Program-made: the position numbers and the translations under genes | Source of the DNA: Spirodela intermedia | Lineage: Eukaryota; Streptophyta; Magnoliopsida; Alismatales; Araceae | Assembly (NCBI GenBank): GCA_902729315.2 | Contig: LR746268.1 | Location: forward strand, 64,501-128,500 | Direction: 5' to 3' | Length of the DNA stretch: 64,000 nt | Notes under the pieces: model-generated | The model's input: only the letters and a program-made list of their open reading frames with translations | The model's database searches: none | Told to the model about the DNA's origin: nothing | Shown: positions 46,419 to 58,600 of the stretch, piece by piece | Numbering within the stretch: the first letter of the stretch is position 1 | How the letters are laid out: each line of letters starts with the position of its first letter

Positions 46419-48734
46419 CTAAGGGGAGGAGGCCACAAGCGAGAGGATGCTCCGGTGGACGTCGTCCCAGCCGTGGACCCTGGTGACGAGGGGGTGGGCC
46501 GCCGCCGCCGGGCACTTGCTCCAGGGATACGAGTTGCCGTAGTCGAAGAGCAGCACGCTGATGCCCGCCTCCGCGCACTCCAGCGCGTACCTGGGGTTGT
46601 CGTCGATCAGCAGCCGCGCACCCATGCCCCTGCGACGGCAGCCGCGGGGCCAATGTTCAGCCGTTGACTACCACGGGCGACGACCCGAGTACTAAAATCC
46701 TGAATTTGGAAATCTAGGCTCGGTTTTTTCAGAGGGCCATCAGAAGTCAACCATGGGGGGGCCGGTGGAGTGGAGCGGGGGATTGCAGAGCAGATGGCGG
46801 GGGGGAGGGGGAAGAGGAGAGAATGGCGAGGGGGTTGTACCTGCAGATCTCAGACTTGGGCCTGGAATGGCCACCGTCCAGGGCGAAATGGTTACCGAAA
46901 TGGATCTCCTGAAACAGGCCGGGGTAGTGTTCTTCGAGCCACTCCAAGGTGTGGTCTTTGATGACATTCTGCCGAGATCTTCGAGAAAACGAAAAAACCC
47001 ATAAATAGTGAGCACGCTAACCCAACAGGGCTCGAGCAAGAAGAACGGGGAGAATCTTGTTCTGGCGAGGGCGTACGTGACGACGGATAAATGGCAGAAG
47101 GTCGAGAGCTTGTCGAGCACCTGACGGGCCCCCGGTATGGGCTGAACTCCCCTCTTGAAGTACATGGTCTTAAAGAACTCATGAACCCGGATATCAGCTG
47201 CCAAGTCATAAAATAAAATAAAAATAAAAATAAAAATAAAACCCAGGCATTATTATTGAATAATCACAATTATTGAAGAGCAAAAGGGTTATATATATAT
47301 ACACACACCCTGGAATGAAAAGATTGCAGCGAAGATGGTGGAGGGGGGAGAGAATGAGACGAAGACCTGCTTTTTCTTTTTCTTTTTCTTTTTATTTCTT
47401 TTTTTTTAAAGGAGAAAAGAGATAAAGGATCGATAAAAAGTCATAATAAATAAATAAATAAATGTTGGAGGTGGTACCTTCAGTACGGGAGCACTTCCAT
47501 ATCTGTCAGGGAAAACATGCAGACTAATCATCAGACAAATGAGGTAATTAAGAGCCGCCACAGGCCTCAGACGGGGATAAAAAAAGAAGAAAAGGCTCCA
47601 AGGGCATGGCAACATGAGAGAGCCTGGCCTGGCCTGGCCTGGCCTAATCAGACGCCTGCAAATCAGACTGCGAATACCTTGAAGAACTCATAAACGTAGA
47701 ACTCCGAGAGTGCATGGTCAGCGCAGTAGTGCTCCGCAATGAACTTGTTCAACGCCGAGAGAAAGCTTCCGAGTACTGCAAGTGAAGATAAAATGGAAGT
47801 ACTGAGGAAAAGAATTCCAAAAGCGGGGGGCAAGGTCCTGTTAAGATTTCATTTTCACTTCATATCAAGTGTTTCGGAATCTCACCATCCTAACCACCCA
47901 AGAACTGGTTCGAAATGTTTACCAGGTACTTGATTCATAGGAACAGAGACTCAAGTGGAATGGCCTCACTTTTATACGATGATGGTTGATGATCAAAAAG
48001 TGTTCGAAGCCCAATTATATAAAGTATGAGGAATCAATAACGAGAGAATTAAGACGTGGGTGATCTCGATCCAGGTCAATCAGTGTAGATGAGATTCCAA
48101 CGTTTCAGGATGGAGACATTCAAGTGAAACACAGAGCGTGAGTACAGCGTAAACTTTTTGAGAAATGCGAATCACAGAGAATTGGGAGGACGAATTTCTG
48201 AGAGAAAATCTCCTCGAGCAATGCCTTTTAAAAATGGGAAGATGGCCCGTTTCGGTGTATCCTTCACCTACGAACCCATTCATTTTACCAAGTCAAGGCA
48301 TTCATTCAGGAAGGCATCAAATCAAACAAGCAACAGACAGACAGACAGCAAAAGTCGAGTCATCTCTGAGGAATACCTTCATCAACGTCGACGGCGACGA
48401 CAAGTTTATCAGCCGAAGAATGGCTCAGAAATCCAAGAGGAGTTCCACGACCGTTTGCCAATTTAGCAACGCGCACCTCGTCCGAACCATGAACTGACTT
48501 GCTGTATGGTGGTGCTACAGCATGGGCTTTTCGGGATCCATCGCCTGCCCTTCGGAGAACACCCTCGTGGCGATCTAGACAACTTCTCAATCGCAGTACA
48601 CCTTTCGAAGTGCCCTGAGAACAGACGCACAGATCATCCCGGACCTTCCAGGGATTCCCATGGCTCTCATTACGTGAAAGAAATGGACTGAACCCCCACT
48701 GGGTCGCACGAATGACGACTTTATTCAGGGCCAT
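46419..48734 (-). CDS. HAD-family phosphatase, 5'-nucleotidase type C (NT5C)-like
   Basis: Haloacid-dehalogenase-fold phosphatase of the plant group annotated as 5'(3')-deoxyribonucleotidase/NT5C-like; the true substrate is unknown. Exons in transcript order: 48734-48377, 47775-47678, 47502-47478, 47197-47077, 46978-46841 and 46629-46419; 316 residues, phases match. HAD motifs: motif I DVDE (Asp116 nucleophile, Asp118), split by intron 1 from the following VLGSF; motif II SVVTSR (Thr201 or Ser202); motif III Lys242 in SRPKSEIC; motif IV LIDDNPRYA (Asp256/257). All catalytic residues are present. The first 100 residues are poorly conserved with Arg/Ser-rich parts, compatible with an organelle presequence. 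In-frame ATGs upstream at 48803 and 48830 leave the start uncertain. Exon 3 is only 25 nt. It lies downstream of and in tandem with APUM23. Confidence 0.9.
47209..47241. repeat. (AAAAT)n tract in HAD intron
   Basis: AAAAT/AAAATA units immediately upstream (transcript sense) of exon 4 of the HAD gene. Confidence 0.8.
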
Positions 48735-49616
48735 GGACCTCCAATTAATCGGGAGCGGCGGACAATGTCGAGAGAACAGCCGGGAAGCTCCTCTCGCTAC
48801 CATGACGGGGTGAGCATCACGGCACGGCAAAGAAAAAATCAGGTGACGCGAGATATATACAAACCTAGAAAATCTCTAAAAATAAGAACCAAAATGAGGA
48901 ACGATGTGTTCAGAACCAGTTCCAGACCGAGATCTCAATGGCAGAAAAAGCGATGGCGAAATCGGAGATCCTTCTTTTCGGCCCGGTCCTCGACGACAAA
49001 CGTCCAGAAAACGGGAAAACTCTCCGAGGAAACCCTAATAATGATGGAGTTGTCGTTACTGGCACATGGAAGTGGGGGTAGCCAGGAAGGTGGCGGAACC
49101 ACCGGCTTCAATTGGATCGCGGCAAAGAGGTTTATCCCACCCTCCCACCGTCGCCCTTCTCAATGGATCTTGATTTCCTCACGCCATTCCCCTTTTCTGC
49201 GCGATCCTCCTCCTCCCCTTTCCTCCATCTCCCTCCCTCCGCATATTTATATAGGTCAGCCTCCTTCCTCTCAACGGTGCCTTGCTATCTTTCCCTCGCC
49301 GTCCGCCTCCAGTGCTCTCCCCGAAGAGAAGGAAGCGGGGGAGAGGGGTGGTTGGCGAGAAAAATCTCTGATTCCTTTTTTTTTTTCTGAGGACGCGCGC
49401 CGGACGAAATCTGTGGCAGTCAAATGTTAGGGCAGACGGTGGAAACTGCACCGACCATGAGATGAGATGAGAATCTAAAAACGGAAAGCAATCGGGCCGG
49501 GGCCACGAAGCCAACGACGGACACGCATAATAGGATCTCCGTCTCAGTGTCTGATCGAGAGCCCCAACTGCGGAGGAGATCGCCTAACAAAAATCCGAGG
49601 GAAAGAAAGAACCCAT

Positions 49617-49654
<38 letters not shown>

Positions 49655-49658
49655 GTGC
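48735..49658 (-). promoter_or_regulatory. Upstream region of the HAD gene and APUM23 3' flank
   Basis: Contains the probable leader and promoter of the HAD gene. On the minus strand TATATAAA lies at 49246-49253, which would put the transcript start near 49215-49225 and leave a leader (or leader intron) of almost 500 nt. A GA microsatellite (49620-49650) lies beside the APUM23 stop codon. ORFs in this interval show no known domain. Confidence 0.5.
49620..49650. repeat. (GA)n microsatellite
   Basis: About 15 GA units nine bases past the end of the APUM23 coding sequence, hence probably in its 3' UTR. Confidence 0.95.
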
Positions 49659-52600
49659 TTAGTGCCTCTGCCGTCTCAAAAAAGGGATCTTCTTCTTCTT
49701 CTCTGCGGACGGCAGCCTGCTTTCCCTCTGCATGGACCCTTGGAACAAGGATCGAACCTCAACCGCAGTCAGTTGCTCCTTGCTGGCATAGTCAGCGAGG
49801 CTCGCCGGAGCAGTCAATGACCTCTCCTTTCCGGAACCAATATCGACGGTGTTCTTCTTGAACGTCTTGCCACCTCCTCCCTCAACCAGACCCGCTGGCC
49901 TTTTTCTCTTCAGATCCTTCTTCGCGTCCGGGAATCCCAGCTTGGCCAGTGAGGTCCCGAGACCCGGAAACTCCGATGCTTCGCAGGTTGAAAGCCGACG
50001 AGCATCGTCACCATTGCCGCCGCCGCCGCCGCCCTCCTGAGCCACCATCTGCTCCCTGGGCCTTCTGTGTTTTTTCCTGGCAGATGAATGGGAATCGCCC
50101 TCCTGTCTTTCCTTGTCGGAGCCGAAGGCGGCTTGGAATTCCCGATATGTGTGCTCCTTGTTTGCTTGCCGCCGGGTCCATTGCTCGGGCCGGGCCTCCA
50201 AGCTGCGACCAATTCACCCGCCAAGTCAGGATCCCAGTGGTGATTCACGAAGAAGATGGTGCAATCGGAATGCTTGCATACTTAGATGAACTCGGCACTT
50301 GTTCGATGAGTTGTCGAACACAAAAACAGAGAGAGAGAGAGAGAGAGAGATGGTCTACGACTACTACTACTACTAACTACTACTGGATAGAGAGCGAGAG
50401 AGAGAGAGAGAGAGAGGGAGAGAATCTGGAGTAGTAGGCAGAGAAGATTTGTTCCCAACATACCCGTCAATGTCCAGCTTCTTGATGATGAACGGTCCGT
50501 GCTTCGTCTTGGAGAGTTGTGTTCTCACGGCTAGCAACTCCCATGCAATGGTCTCTTTCAGGGACAGGTCACTTGCGTCAAAGCACTTCTCGACTGTGAA
50601 CGAACCACAAGGATTCAGCGACAGTTCTCCAAAGCAGTCTTGAAGCCTTGAAAACGGAAAAGAATGGTCCATTTTGTGTTAGCAGAGATCTCCGAAGAAA
50701 ATTATTCAGGTGAGAACGCCCTGAACCTCAAAGAGACGCCCTTTTCTGAAGTTCTTCGACCAACTTACTTCCCAATTACTTTGATCTTCTGTTGTGTCGA
50801 TGAATCCGAGCAGAGAAACGCCTCAAGCACGCGCCCGCCTCCTGCGTCTCTCGCAGTTTGGACCACGTGGTTGGCGTCCATGGACAAGATGCTTCGGATG
50901 TATGGTTGGATCATTTTCTGGAAGCATGTGATGCTGAAAGGTAAGATGACTAGCAAAGCACACGACAGAGGGCCATGGTTGAAAAACAAATACATGAAAA
51001 TTACCTTTGGAAACCTGAAAATTACTTGTAGTATCAGGCAACCCACTACGTGCATCTTCTCCCCAGAGGGCCATTCCCAGCTGGAAACCTTGCTGGAGAA
51101 ATATCTCTCCAGAAAGAGCATGCGTGGAACAATGGCGCTGGGAAAATCAGACCCTGAACATATCGCGTTGGCCAGCGTCTGGCAACACTGTTAAAAAGAA
51201 GAAGACCAAAAGGAGGCACGGGTCAAAAACAGGTGCAGGCAACAACCTAGTGTAGCTAAACTTGAAGCAAAATGTACCTCTCGCCCATGAGTCTGAAGCC
51301 TGTGGCATGCAGCTAGGAGGGACGCAACTACCCCAGACTTGCCAGTCTCGAGAAGTTGCATAAACAGTGCATGAAGCTCCTCCCATATTGAGTCCACCTA
51401 AACGCCAAAATCATAATAAACTATTCGTCTGAGAAGATCAGAGACCAAGCCACTGATGGCATGAAGTCAAGCATGAATGCCAATCTTTTGCCCTTAGTAA
51501 GATACGGTAATGTTTCGATAAAAATCGAGTCGAATCGTTAAAACTCAGATGTAGCCACCCTCCGTCAATAAGGAGAACGACCGACTCTTACTTGAAACCC
51601 AGGCATTTGGCGAGTAGACATGAACCAGAGCATTTCATTGAATCTAATATCTTATAAGCAAGCTGCTACAAGAGTGGTATAATTTGGACATAATGCCACA
51701 TTATGCGGTATAATTTTGTCTTATAAATTATGTGGGGATGTAAGATTGAACTAATCAAATCTTCAAGCCTCATTACATTGTTGCTTGCAGTCATTATCAT
51801 CCGCATTTTTGTGTAGCCTTTCTGCAGTCGTACCGAATATCAAATGTTGATTACATCCAATGTAGATCACTTTACACGGCATGGAATAGCTAATGGATAA
51901 CATAAAATTCACACTTCTAGGATACATACTTGCACTTGGGATTTGGCTGAAGAAAGTAGCGCTTGAATGACAAAGTTTCCACAATGATGTGTAGCAATCT
52001 TAGCTAACGAACCTCTGAACACTTTTGTGAGAATCTCATCGTATAAATTCTCAGGTGCCACTTCTAAAATGACCTGCAAGTTATTTCGAGTGCAATTATT
52101 TCCCTGAGCAAGCATCAAAAACCTGAAAATGCCTGCGTAGTAAATAAAATAAAATACAACCAAAGGTAAGCTACTGGGTTGTCTTCAGTTATTTTACAAA
52201 AAAATGACGGACTAAGAGAATACCAAGATGAGAAGCCAACCTCCAATAAATGACTAGATGAAGTGTCTTCTAACATACTCAGTATGCTCGGTGCGTCAGC
52301 AGTATCTATCAGGCAATCCCCAGGATCTCTTTCCTTCGAGCAGCCAAGAATGAGCAAGATCACATGCAATAGTCCCTCCTCGTCCCCAACTAGCAACTTC
52401 AAGGCAGTCTGCAAAATGCATTCGTAACCACAGAATAAAACGACCAATTTAATCATGTGAGGATTGCCTATTGGTCCACGGTCAGCTGTCGAAGCAATTC
52501 TTGAAATACCCATCCACAAGTGCACCAGTACATGAGGACATGTCACACAATCAAGAAACAACAGGCTAAAATAATTCCATCATTCAAAATAAAAAATGTG

Positions 52601-53785
52601 TAACCTGCATGACAAAGCTGCTGTACTTGTTGGCACATAAAGTTGCAATTTCATCCTCCGCTTGCCTTAACATTTCCATCACAAGAAATTTAAAAGTATC
52701 AGGAAAACCGTGTTGACTTTGATACGGATTCTTTCCCCTTGATTGAGAGTGCTTGACATTTAATCGCTCAGCTAAGACTGATGATGACTTTGTGACATGA
52801 TATTCCTCCAAAGAATCGACAGCAACTCCCTTACAAAGACAAATGAGGCTACGGAGCACATGAGAGCCGTAGGGACTTGACATCACAGAGGCAGAATCGA
52901 CAACAACAGCCTGATAACCACAACAAATCCTGTGTTACTTACGTAGACAACGTAGTTCACAAGGTAAATGATGTATACACGCCATATATACCTCACATAT
53001 CTTCCTTAGGGTATCTTCAATTGCAGAGCGGGCATCTGGGTCTTCAAGATGAGCAAACAATGACTTGAGAGCAGTCTCAGCCACGTGAGATCCACACTTG
53101 TCAGTTGCAATATGAGAAAACACATCTGCACTACTCAGGAGAAAGCGACAGAGGGCACCAAAATCACAACCTTCCAGAAGAATCTGCAGGGTATGACTTA
53201 AAACTACATCAGTTGCTAGCCCCAGCTCTTCTCCCCTGGTTTCTTCCAAGGCGCTACCACATACAACAGGTTTTTCCTCCAAATCAATGCTGTTACTTTC
53301 GAAAAGGTTCGCAATCTGATAAAAGTAATTCGCCAACTCAGGGTTGACTTTCTTCCTGCATGGGATAAAGGAGCTCAGCAGCTAAGAAGACACTAAATTT
53401 TCTAAAGCAATGGAAATTAGGCATACAAACGTAAGTAAAACATGAAATCAGAGTAAATTTCCACTGTTCCCCAAACACAAATAGCAAACCTGAGGACAGA
53501 TATTGCGGAAGCTGTCAGGCCTTGACCCCTCACGGATTCTAGAGCTTGCACATCTGTAGTGCACACTTTCTGTGACTTTTTTGAATGGTGATCCTCCACG
53601 ACGACGTGTCCTTTTGGATATACATCCTTTATGTTCCTTGTCTTCTTAGGTTCACTAGAAGAACTATGATCCTTGTCCCCACTTCCAAGGAGTCCTTTCT
53701 TCGTCTTTAGATTTCTCTTGCTTTTTCTCTTTACTCCTGCTTCAGATGAATTGTAATCCTTAACCTTCCGACTGTTTTCCACCAT
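49659..53785 (-). CDS. APUM23: Nucleolar PUF-repeat protein, APUM23/NOP9-like
   Basis: RNA-binding pumilio-type protein needed for pre-rRNA processing in the nucleolus (APUM23 in Arabidopsis, NOP9 in yeast). Exons in transcript order: 53785-53490, 53355-52992, 52910-52605, 52408-52241, 52073-51930, 51397-51278, 51187-51005, 50917-50769, 50646-50464 and 50202-49659; 818 residues, all phases match. Diagnostic segments: NPELANYFYQIANLFESNSI, IATDKCGSHVAETALKSLFA, SSPYGSHVLRSLICLCKGVA, VILEVAPENLYDEILTKVF, HHCGNFVIQALLSSAK, GKSGVVASLLAACHRLQ, CGSFTVEKCFDASDLSLKET and SKTKHGPFIIKKLDIDG. These are PUF repeats spread along the protein as in the family. Both ends are Lys/Arg-rich (KRKSKRNLKTKK; KKDLKRKRP), fitting nuclear/nucleolar import. 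The frame is open a little upstream of the chosen ATG to an AG acceptor, so a leader exon near 54.47-54.56 kb is likely. Tandem with the HAD gene. Confidence 0.93.
50328..50418. repeat. GA tracts within an APUM23 intron
   Basis: Two GA-rich tracts (about 50328-50351 and 50393-50418) separated by an ACT triplet run lie in the last intron (50203-50463). Confidence 0.85.
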
Positions 53786-54830
53786 GTTATCAGATGTATA
53801 ATATGCACTCCTGAAGAAAAAAAGGTGCTTCGTGAGTCTGAATTTGACCTATATAATGCAACATATACGTCAACTAGTAAGAAAATGCATGAGAACCGAC
53901 GGATAAGAGAGCTAGGGTCACAGTAACATTGGAACGTTAAAGCTACATAAAAACGACTATAAAAGTGCCCATGGAGAGGTTAACATTGCGATGCTGAACA
54001 CGGGACGAAGCAACTTTGGACGCTAACTGGCGTTATGCAAACGGAGCAGGAGACCATGTGGGCTAGGTCGCCTCGACAATAGTCAAGTCACTATACTAGG
54101 CGAACTGATATTCTTCAGAAAAGCATACAAATCGTCTTCACATATTTCTGCACACAGCTCAGCCAAGTAATACCACTAGGATTGGGGACCCAAGTTATTA
54201 TCTTTTCGGAAAACTTGAGGAGACTGAAATCTTACAATAACAAAAGAAGACAAGAAAGTGGCAGCCCTCGGGAAGCAAAAGGCCGTATAGGCCCATCCCG
54301 TACGGTGTTTCGTTCGTCTCCAAGAAAGAGGGGAATCCCACCGCGTCGCCCACCTTCCCGCGTCGCTCACGACCTTCACCGGACGCGGCCGAAGCGGCAG
54401 CGGAGAAAAAAGTCGCCAGCCGAGACCCCAGAGAACGGACGAACGGCTGTGGCGGCGGAGGAAGAGGAGCTCACCGACGACGGTGGGTGCAGAAGAGGAA
54501 CAGGAGAAGCGAGTGGGGAGGGGGACGAAACGCTAGCCCAGAACGCCGCTCGACGGAGAGGCCAGAGTGGGAGCAACCCTCTTGTCAAATTGTTCAAATT
54601 GATATATTTACCCCCACCCCCCCCCCCAAATATTGGAGAAGTTATGAGATTGTATGTGTGACTCTCTCTTCTCTCTCCCCCACTTCTTGGTCCAATAAGC
54701 TAAGCTTGGAGGACCGTCGTAGCCGAGCACACACAAGTAGGAAGGGGGTAAAGAGCAAAGATTGGGGGTAAAGAACCAGAGTTGATATTCTTTAAGACAA
54801 AGACTAGTAGTATCTATTGGTTACTATGAT
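53786..54830 (-). promoter_or_regulatory. Leader and promoter region of APUM23
   Basis: The GC-rich part 54290-54580 probably contains the non-coding first exon. On the minus strand a CGTCG|GTGAGC donor at about 54473 could splice to the acceptor before 53812 or so. No TATA box is obvious, as is common for ribosome-biogenesis genes. A C-run lies near 54610-54627. Confidence 0.4.
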
Positions 54831-56900
54831 TATAAAAATAGATAAACATCACCATAATGGAATGAACAAGGTTAGAAAATATATATTCAACATAATCATA
54901 TGGATTCTTGCCATGTATCAATCAACTTTTTTTAGATATTTTTTTCATTTTCTTCTCTCCAAATGTTGTGGTCTCTTATTCCCTTGTAGAATGCCCATCT
55001 CATCCTTTTTCTGTTAGAAAAAGGGCCATTCTCAAATCAAATACATATATTGACTCTTGGCGCCTTTACAATTTTTTACAATGATAAAATAGGCAACAAA
55101 GGTAAAATAGTAATTTTATGCTTCTAATTTTTCTTGAAAAATTATTAAAAAATACTAAAAATATTTTTATAACCCTTGGAAATGTTTTGTGTGATTTCAA
55201 TGTTGATTACATGACCTATAGTATTTCCTTTCTATGTTCAAGAATGACTCGGTTATTGAGTCAACTCACTTAGATCAATTTTACACTCATAATGAGAAGG
55301 ACATTGTGTACGACCAATATGGTAATTTTTTATGTCAATTTTTTTTACTAGTAAGCTTTCAAAGTTTTCTTTATTCATTTCATTTATAAGAAGTGAGTCA
55401 ATTCACTTGTTATGAGAAATGATGTGTCAATAAAAGTAAGTCAACTCATAAAAAGGTATTTTCTCTTCGATTGCATCGAAAGTTAATCTACTCACCTACC
55501 AGAAAAATATTTAATATAATTCATCATTAAGGAAATGAGTCCCCTCATTAAAAAAAGACGTCATTCTGTAACAATCATATGGACTCAATCTCTAAAGTGA
55601 TCATCTTCCAGCCAATGTGAGTCACTAATTTGTATGCGTACTTTACATATTTTCTTGTGTCTCTACTTGATGGCAATTCTTATGTCAACTAACATGCCTT
55701 GAAGATCCCTATTTGTGACCACCACCTTGGGTCTTCTATCTGTATGCTCTCTCATACTCTTTGTGAATCATCCTACCGCATGTCCACTTGGCAAGATATT
55801 TGATATTTAAATTCTTATCTAAAATTATTTTTCTTTCATGAAATTGGTGATATATTTTGTTCTAATCATGCTCTTCTTTAAAAAACAAATTCATATCTTG
55901 TTCAATAAAAAATTATTGGTAGATATTAAAGAATTTTTGGCATCCATCATGCCAAGTTCCAAATTGGTTAAATCATCAACACTAATAGCCTCTTCAAAAT
56001 GTTTAGAAATATTAATCAATAGGATAATGTGAATTGAAGGGTGATATATCTATATAGTCTATGAATTATTTTTTAGTTTAAACATATATTTTATTTTTCA
56101 TCTCAAGAGATAATTTTATTCATATTATCAATCATTGTTTTAATACTCACTCACTACAATAGTCTCTCAACTACATCACATTTGTAGGATCTCACAAGCT
56201 AAGAGATGAACCAATTTTAGGATTATTTTTTTTAGAATTATAGTTTCTTAATTACTCACCATAGAACAACTAGGACAACCCATTGTTTCAATTAAGAGCA
56301 ATAAAAGTTTTAAAAAAAGGTTTATAATGGTTTGGCATTCTTGAACTTACCTTACTCTGAAGACTACATTATTAGATTCCACTATCACTGAATGATATAT
56401 TTTGTGCACGTTAAGTATTTAGCTAGTTGACTAAACAATACAGCTCCTATTTCCCCAAATATCTCTTCTAGTTTTTTTGCTCTAATATGCCAAATAAAAT
56501 TATCATCAAATCAGTCTTCTAACTTGAGAATTATATATTTGCTCGAGTACATTAAATGCTCAAATACAAATATCACAAAATAGCACATAGTTTCTTTAAA
56601 AGTGTATGTGTGGGCTTGAAGATGTTGAAGTTCACTTTGTTATACATCAACTTTAAATGCATGAAAATGCTATGAACATATAGTTTAAAATCATGGACTC
56701 TCTTTTGAATGTTGAAGTAGTTAATCATTTCATATGATGACATTTTTATTGAACTGTATGTTTGAAACATTCAAAAACTAGTCTCTAACAATCATTACGT
56801 TGACTATTTGTGAGCAATCCACTAACTAGTTCGTTGTATTATATCACTTTTATAATTTTATATTTGACATCTTATACTAACATTTTTTGTGTGCTAGTGT
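54831..56900. other. AT-rich DNA without recognisable gene
   Basis: AT-rich with frequent stops. Short near-palindromic GAGTCAACTCAC-type motifs recur between about 55255 and 55570. No coding domain or RNA gene recognised. Confidence 0.5.
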
Positions 56901-58600
56901 TCTTTATATTAAGCTAGTTGAGTTGTGACGTGACTTAGTCGTTGTATATTAAATCACGTAAATCTAAAATTTATAAAACTAGAAAATATGATTTTTTGGA
57001 TATTTAGAAGTATTTCTGAACAAATATATCAATTATAATTCAATAAAAATTACAAAAAATAATGATAATTTTCCAAGTCGATCACAGGGATGTAATATAA
57101 TATCTGGTAATAATTCAGAATTTTTCTCAAAGAATACTATTTTCTATGAATTTTATACTAAGAAATGAAAAGGAAATATATTTAAAATTCACAAAAAAAG
57201 AAATAAAGGTGCGGACGTCAGGATGACATCAGTGCCCCAGCGAACGCGAATCGGGTGGAAATAGAATTCTGCCCAATGATTCTTATGTAAGCGATTATAG
57301 ATGATTTAATTGATCAAATTAAGATCTGTAAAAGTCAGAAGAATCGTAATGAAATAAAGTATATCTTGGTAAATTTAAAATCAACAAATTATCACTAAAT
57401 GAAACAAAAATTAAGTTGAAAGTAGAAAAATAGAGTTCCGACGTCGCGACGGCAATGCGTCGGCGATGCACCGAAATCTTGAGCATTTGGGAGGATCGTC
57501 GTGTAGTGTCCACGGCCTCGAAGGCTATCTTTGGATAAAAACGACGTAGGCAATCTCTAGATCTCCTTGTGAAGTTTAGAGATCAATGAAATGGGTTGTT
57601 GAATCGTCTTCGACGACTGTCACCCAGCGGAGCGGAAAAACGGTGACTTTGCGACTCTTCGGCGACTGTCACCCGACGGAGAGGAGCTGGATGGAGGTGG
57701 GGAGCGTGTCAGGGAGCTTCATCCTCAGGCCCGCGCAACAAGAGGAGGCTCTTCATCGCATCTGGTACGCTCTCAGGAGGTGGTGACTCATCTCCCGGTG
57801 GATCGTCCTCTTCCCGACGACGGCTTGTTCGTCGATCAATCGGAGATGCTTTACTCGATAGATTTGCGATCCTTTTATCGCGAATCGTTCATCAATTTTA
57901 GTAACAATGCTCCGTGAATCGCATTGACTAGATTTTCGCCGATGATCCACTGATTCTAGTTGCTTAATCCTTCACCGGCGAGCTGCAGGAAAGTTGCGAT
58001 AATCAGATAAAAAAATATGAGTTTTGGCTTTGGGAGGATTCGAACCCACGCCGGTTGCCCCTCGCCCTTTTTAGGGAAGGTGACGCGGGTTTAGTCCCAC
58101 ATCGGTTGTGTGCCAAAGTTTCTGGTGAATATATAGCCGATTAAGTCCCTTTCTCGCGCATGTACAACCACTCTTTGCCCCATAGCCGGCTGGCCACCGG
58201 TGACGTAGAAGGGGGGTGGTGACACGTGCCCCCATCGGTTCAAGTCGCTCGAGCCCTTGTTCGCGGCTCCTGCTCGACTACGCTTTCGACCCGCTTGCAG
58301 GCCCGGCTGGCCAACGAGTCCCCCCCATTTTGTTATTTTTATTTTAATTTCTTTTCCTTCATTTATCTCAAAAGTAAGACTATAAAAATCATATAAAATC
58401 GTATAAAATCACATAATTACCCAAAAATTCACGTTACTCAACTGAAAACCACTTTTCACACTTTAACACAAATATAAGTCTATTTATCATGAGTTAAGAC
58501 TAAAACTATATTATTTACTAATTATTAACTCGGATAATAAAGACTTATCAACTTGTAAGATACAAATTTTGTGGACACAAATTTCTTAATACCTAAAAGA
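56900..58600 (-). mobile_element. Repeat element, copy B (LTR-like), minus orientation
   Basis: Less-decayed relative of the 9.95-12.2 kb element, in opposite orientation; see copy A for the ordered matching blocks. The interior (57180-58330) is GC- and CpG-rich and, read on the minus strand, has a CACGTG G-box (about 58222-58227), a TATATATT box (58128-58135) and an ATGTGGGACTAAA motif (58090-58102). A T-arm/B-box-like GGTTCGAATCC lies at 58036-58046. The promoter-like layout without any protein domain suggests an LTR, possibly a solo LTR, or a non-autonomous element. Terminal nucleotides and target-site duplication could not be set, so the outer limits are approximate. Confidence 0.6.

Noticed and set aside
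58036-58046. Possible tRNA gene (GGTTCGAATCC on the minus strand)
   Set aside because: The T-stem has a mismatch and no A-box, anticodon arm or acceptor stem could be found upstream; reported only as a motif in copy B.
58093-58240. Possible U6 or other snRNA gene after the USE/TATA pair
   Set aside because: The downstream sequence does not match U6 or another spliceosomal RNA and lacks a properly placed T-run.
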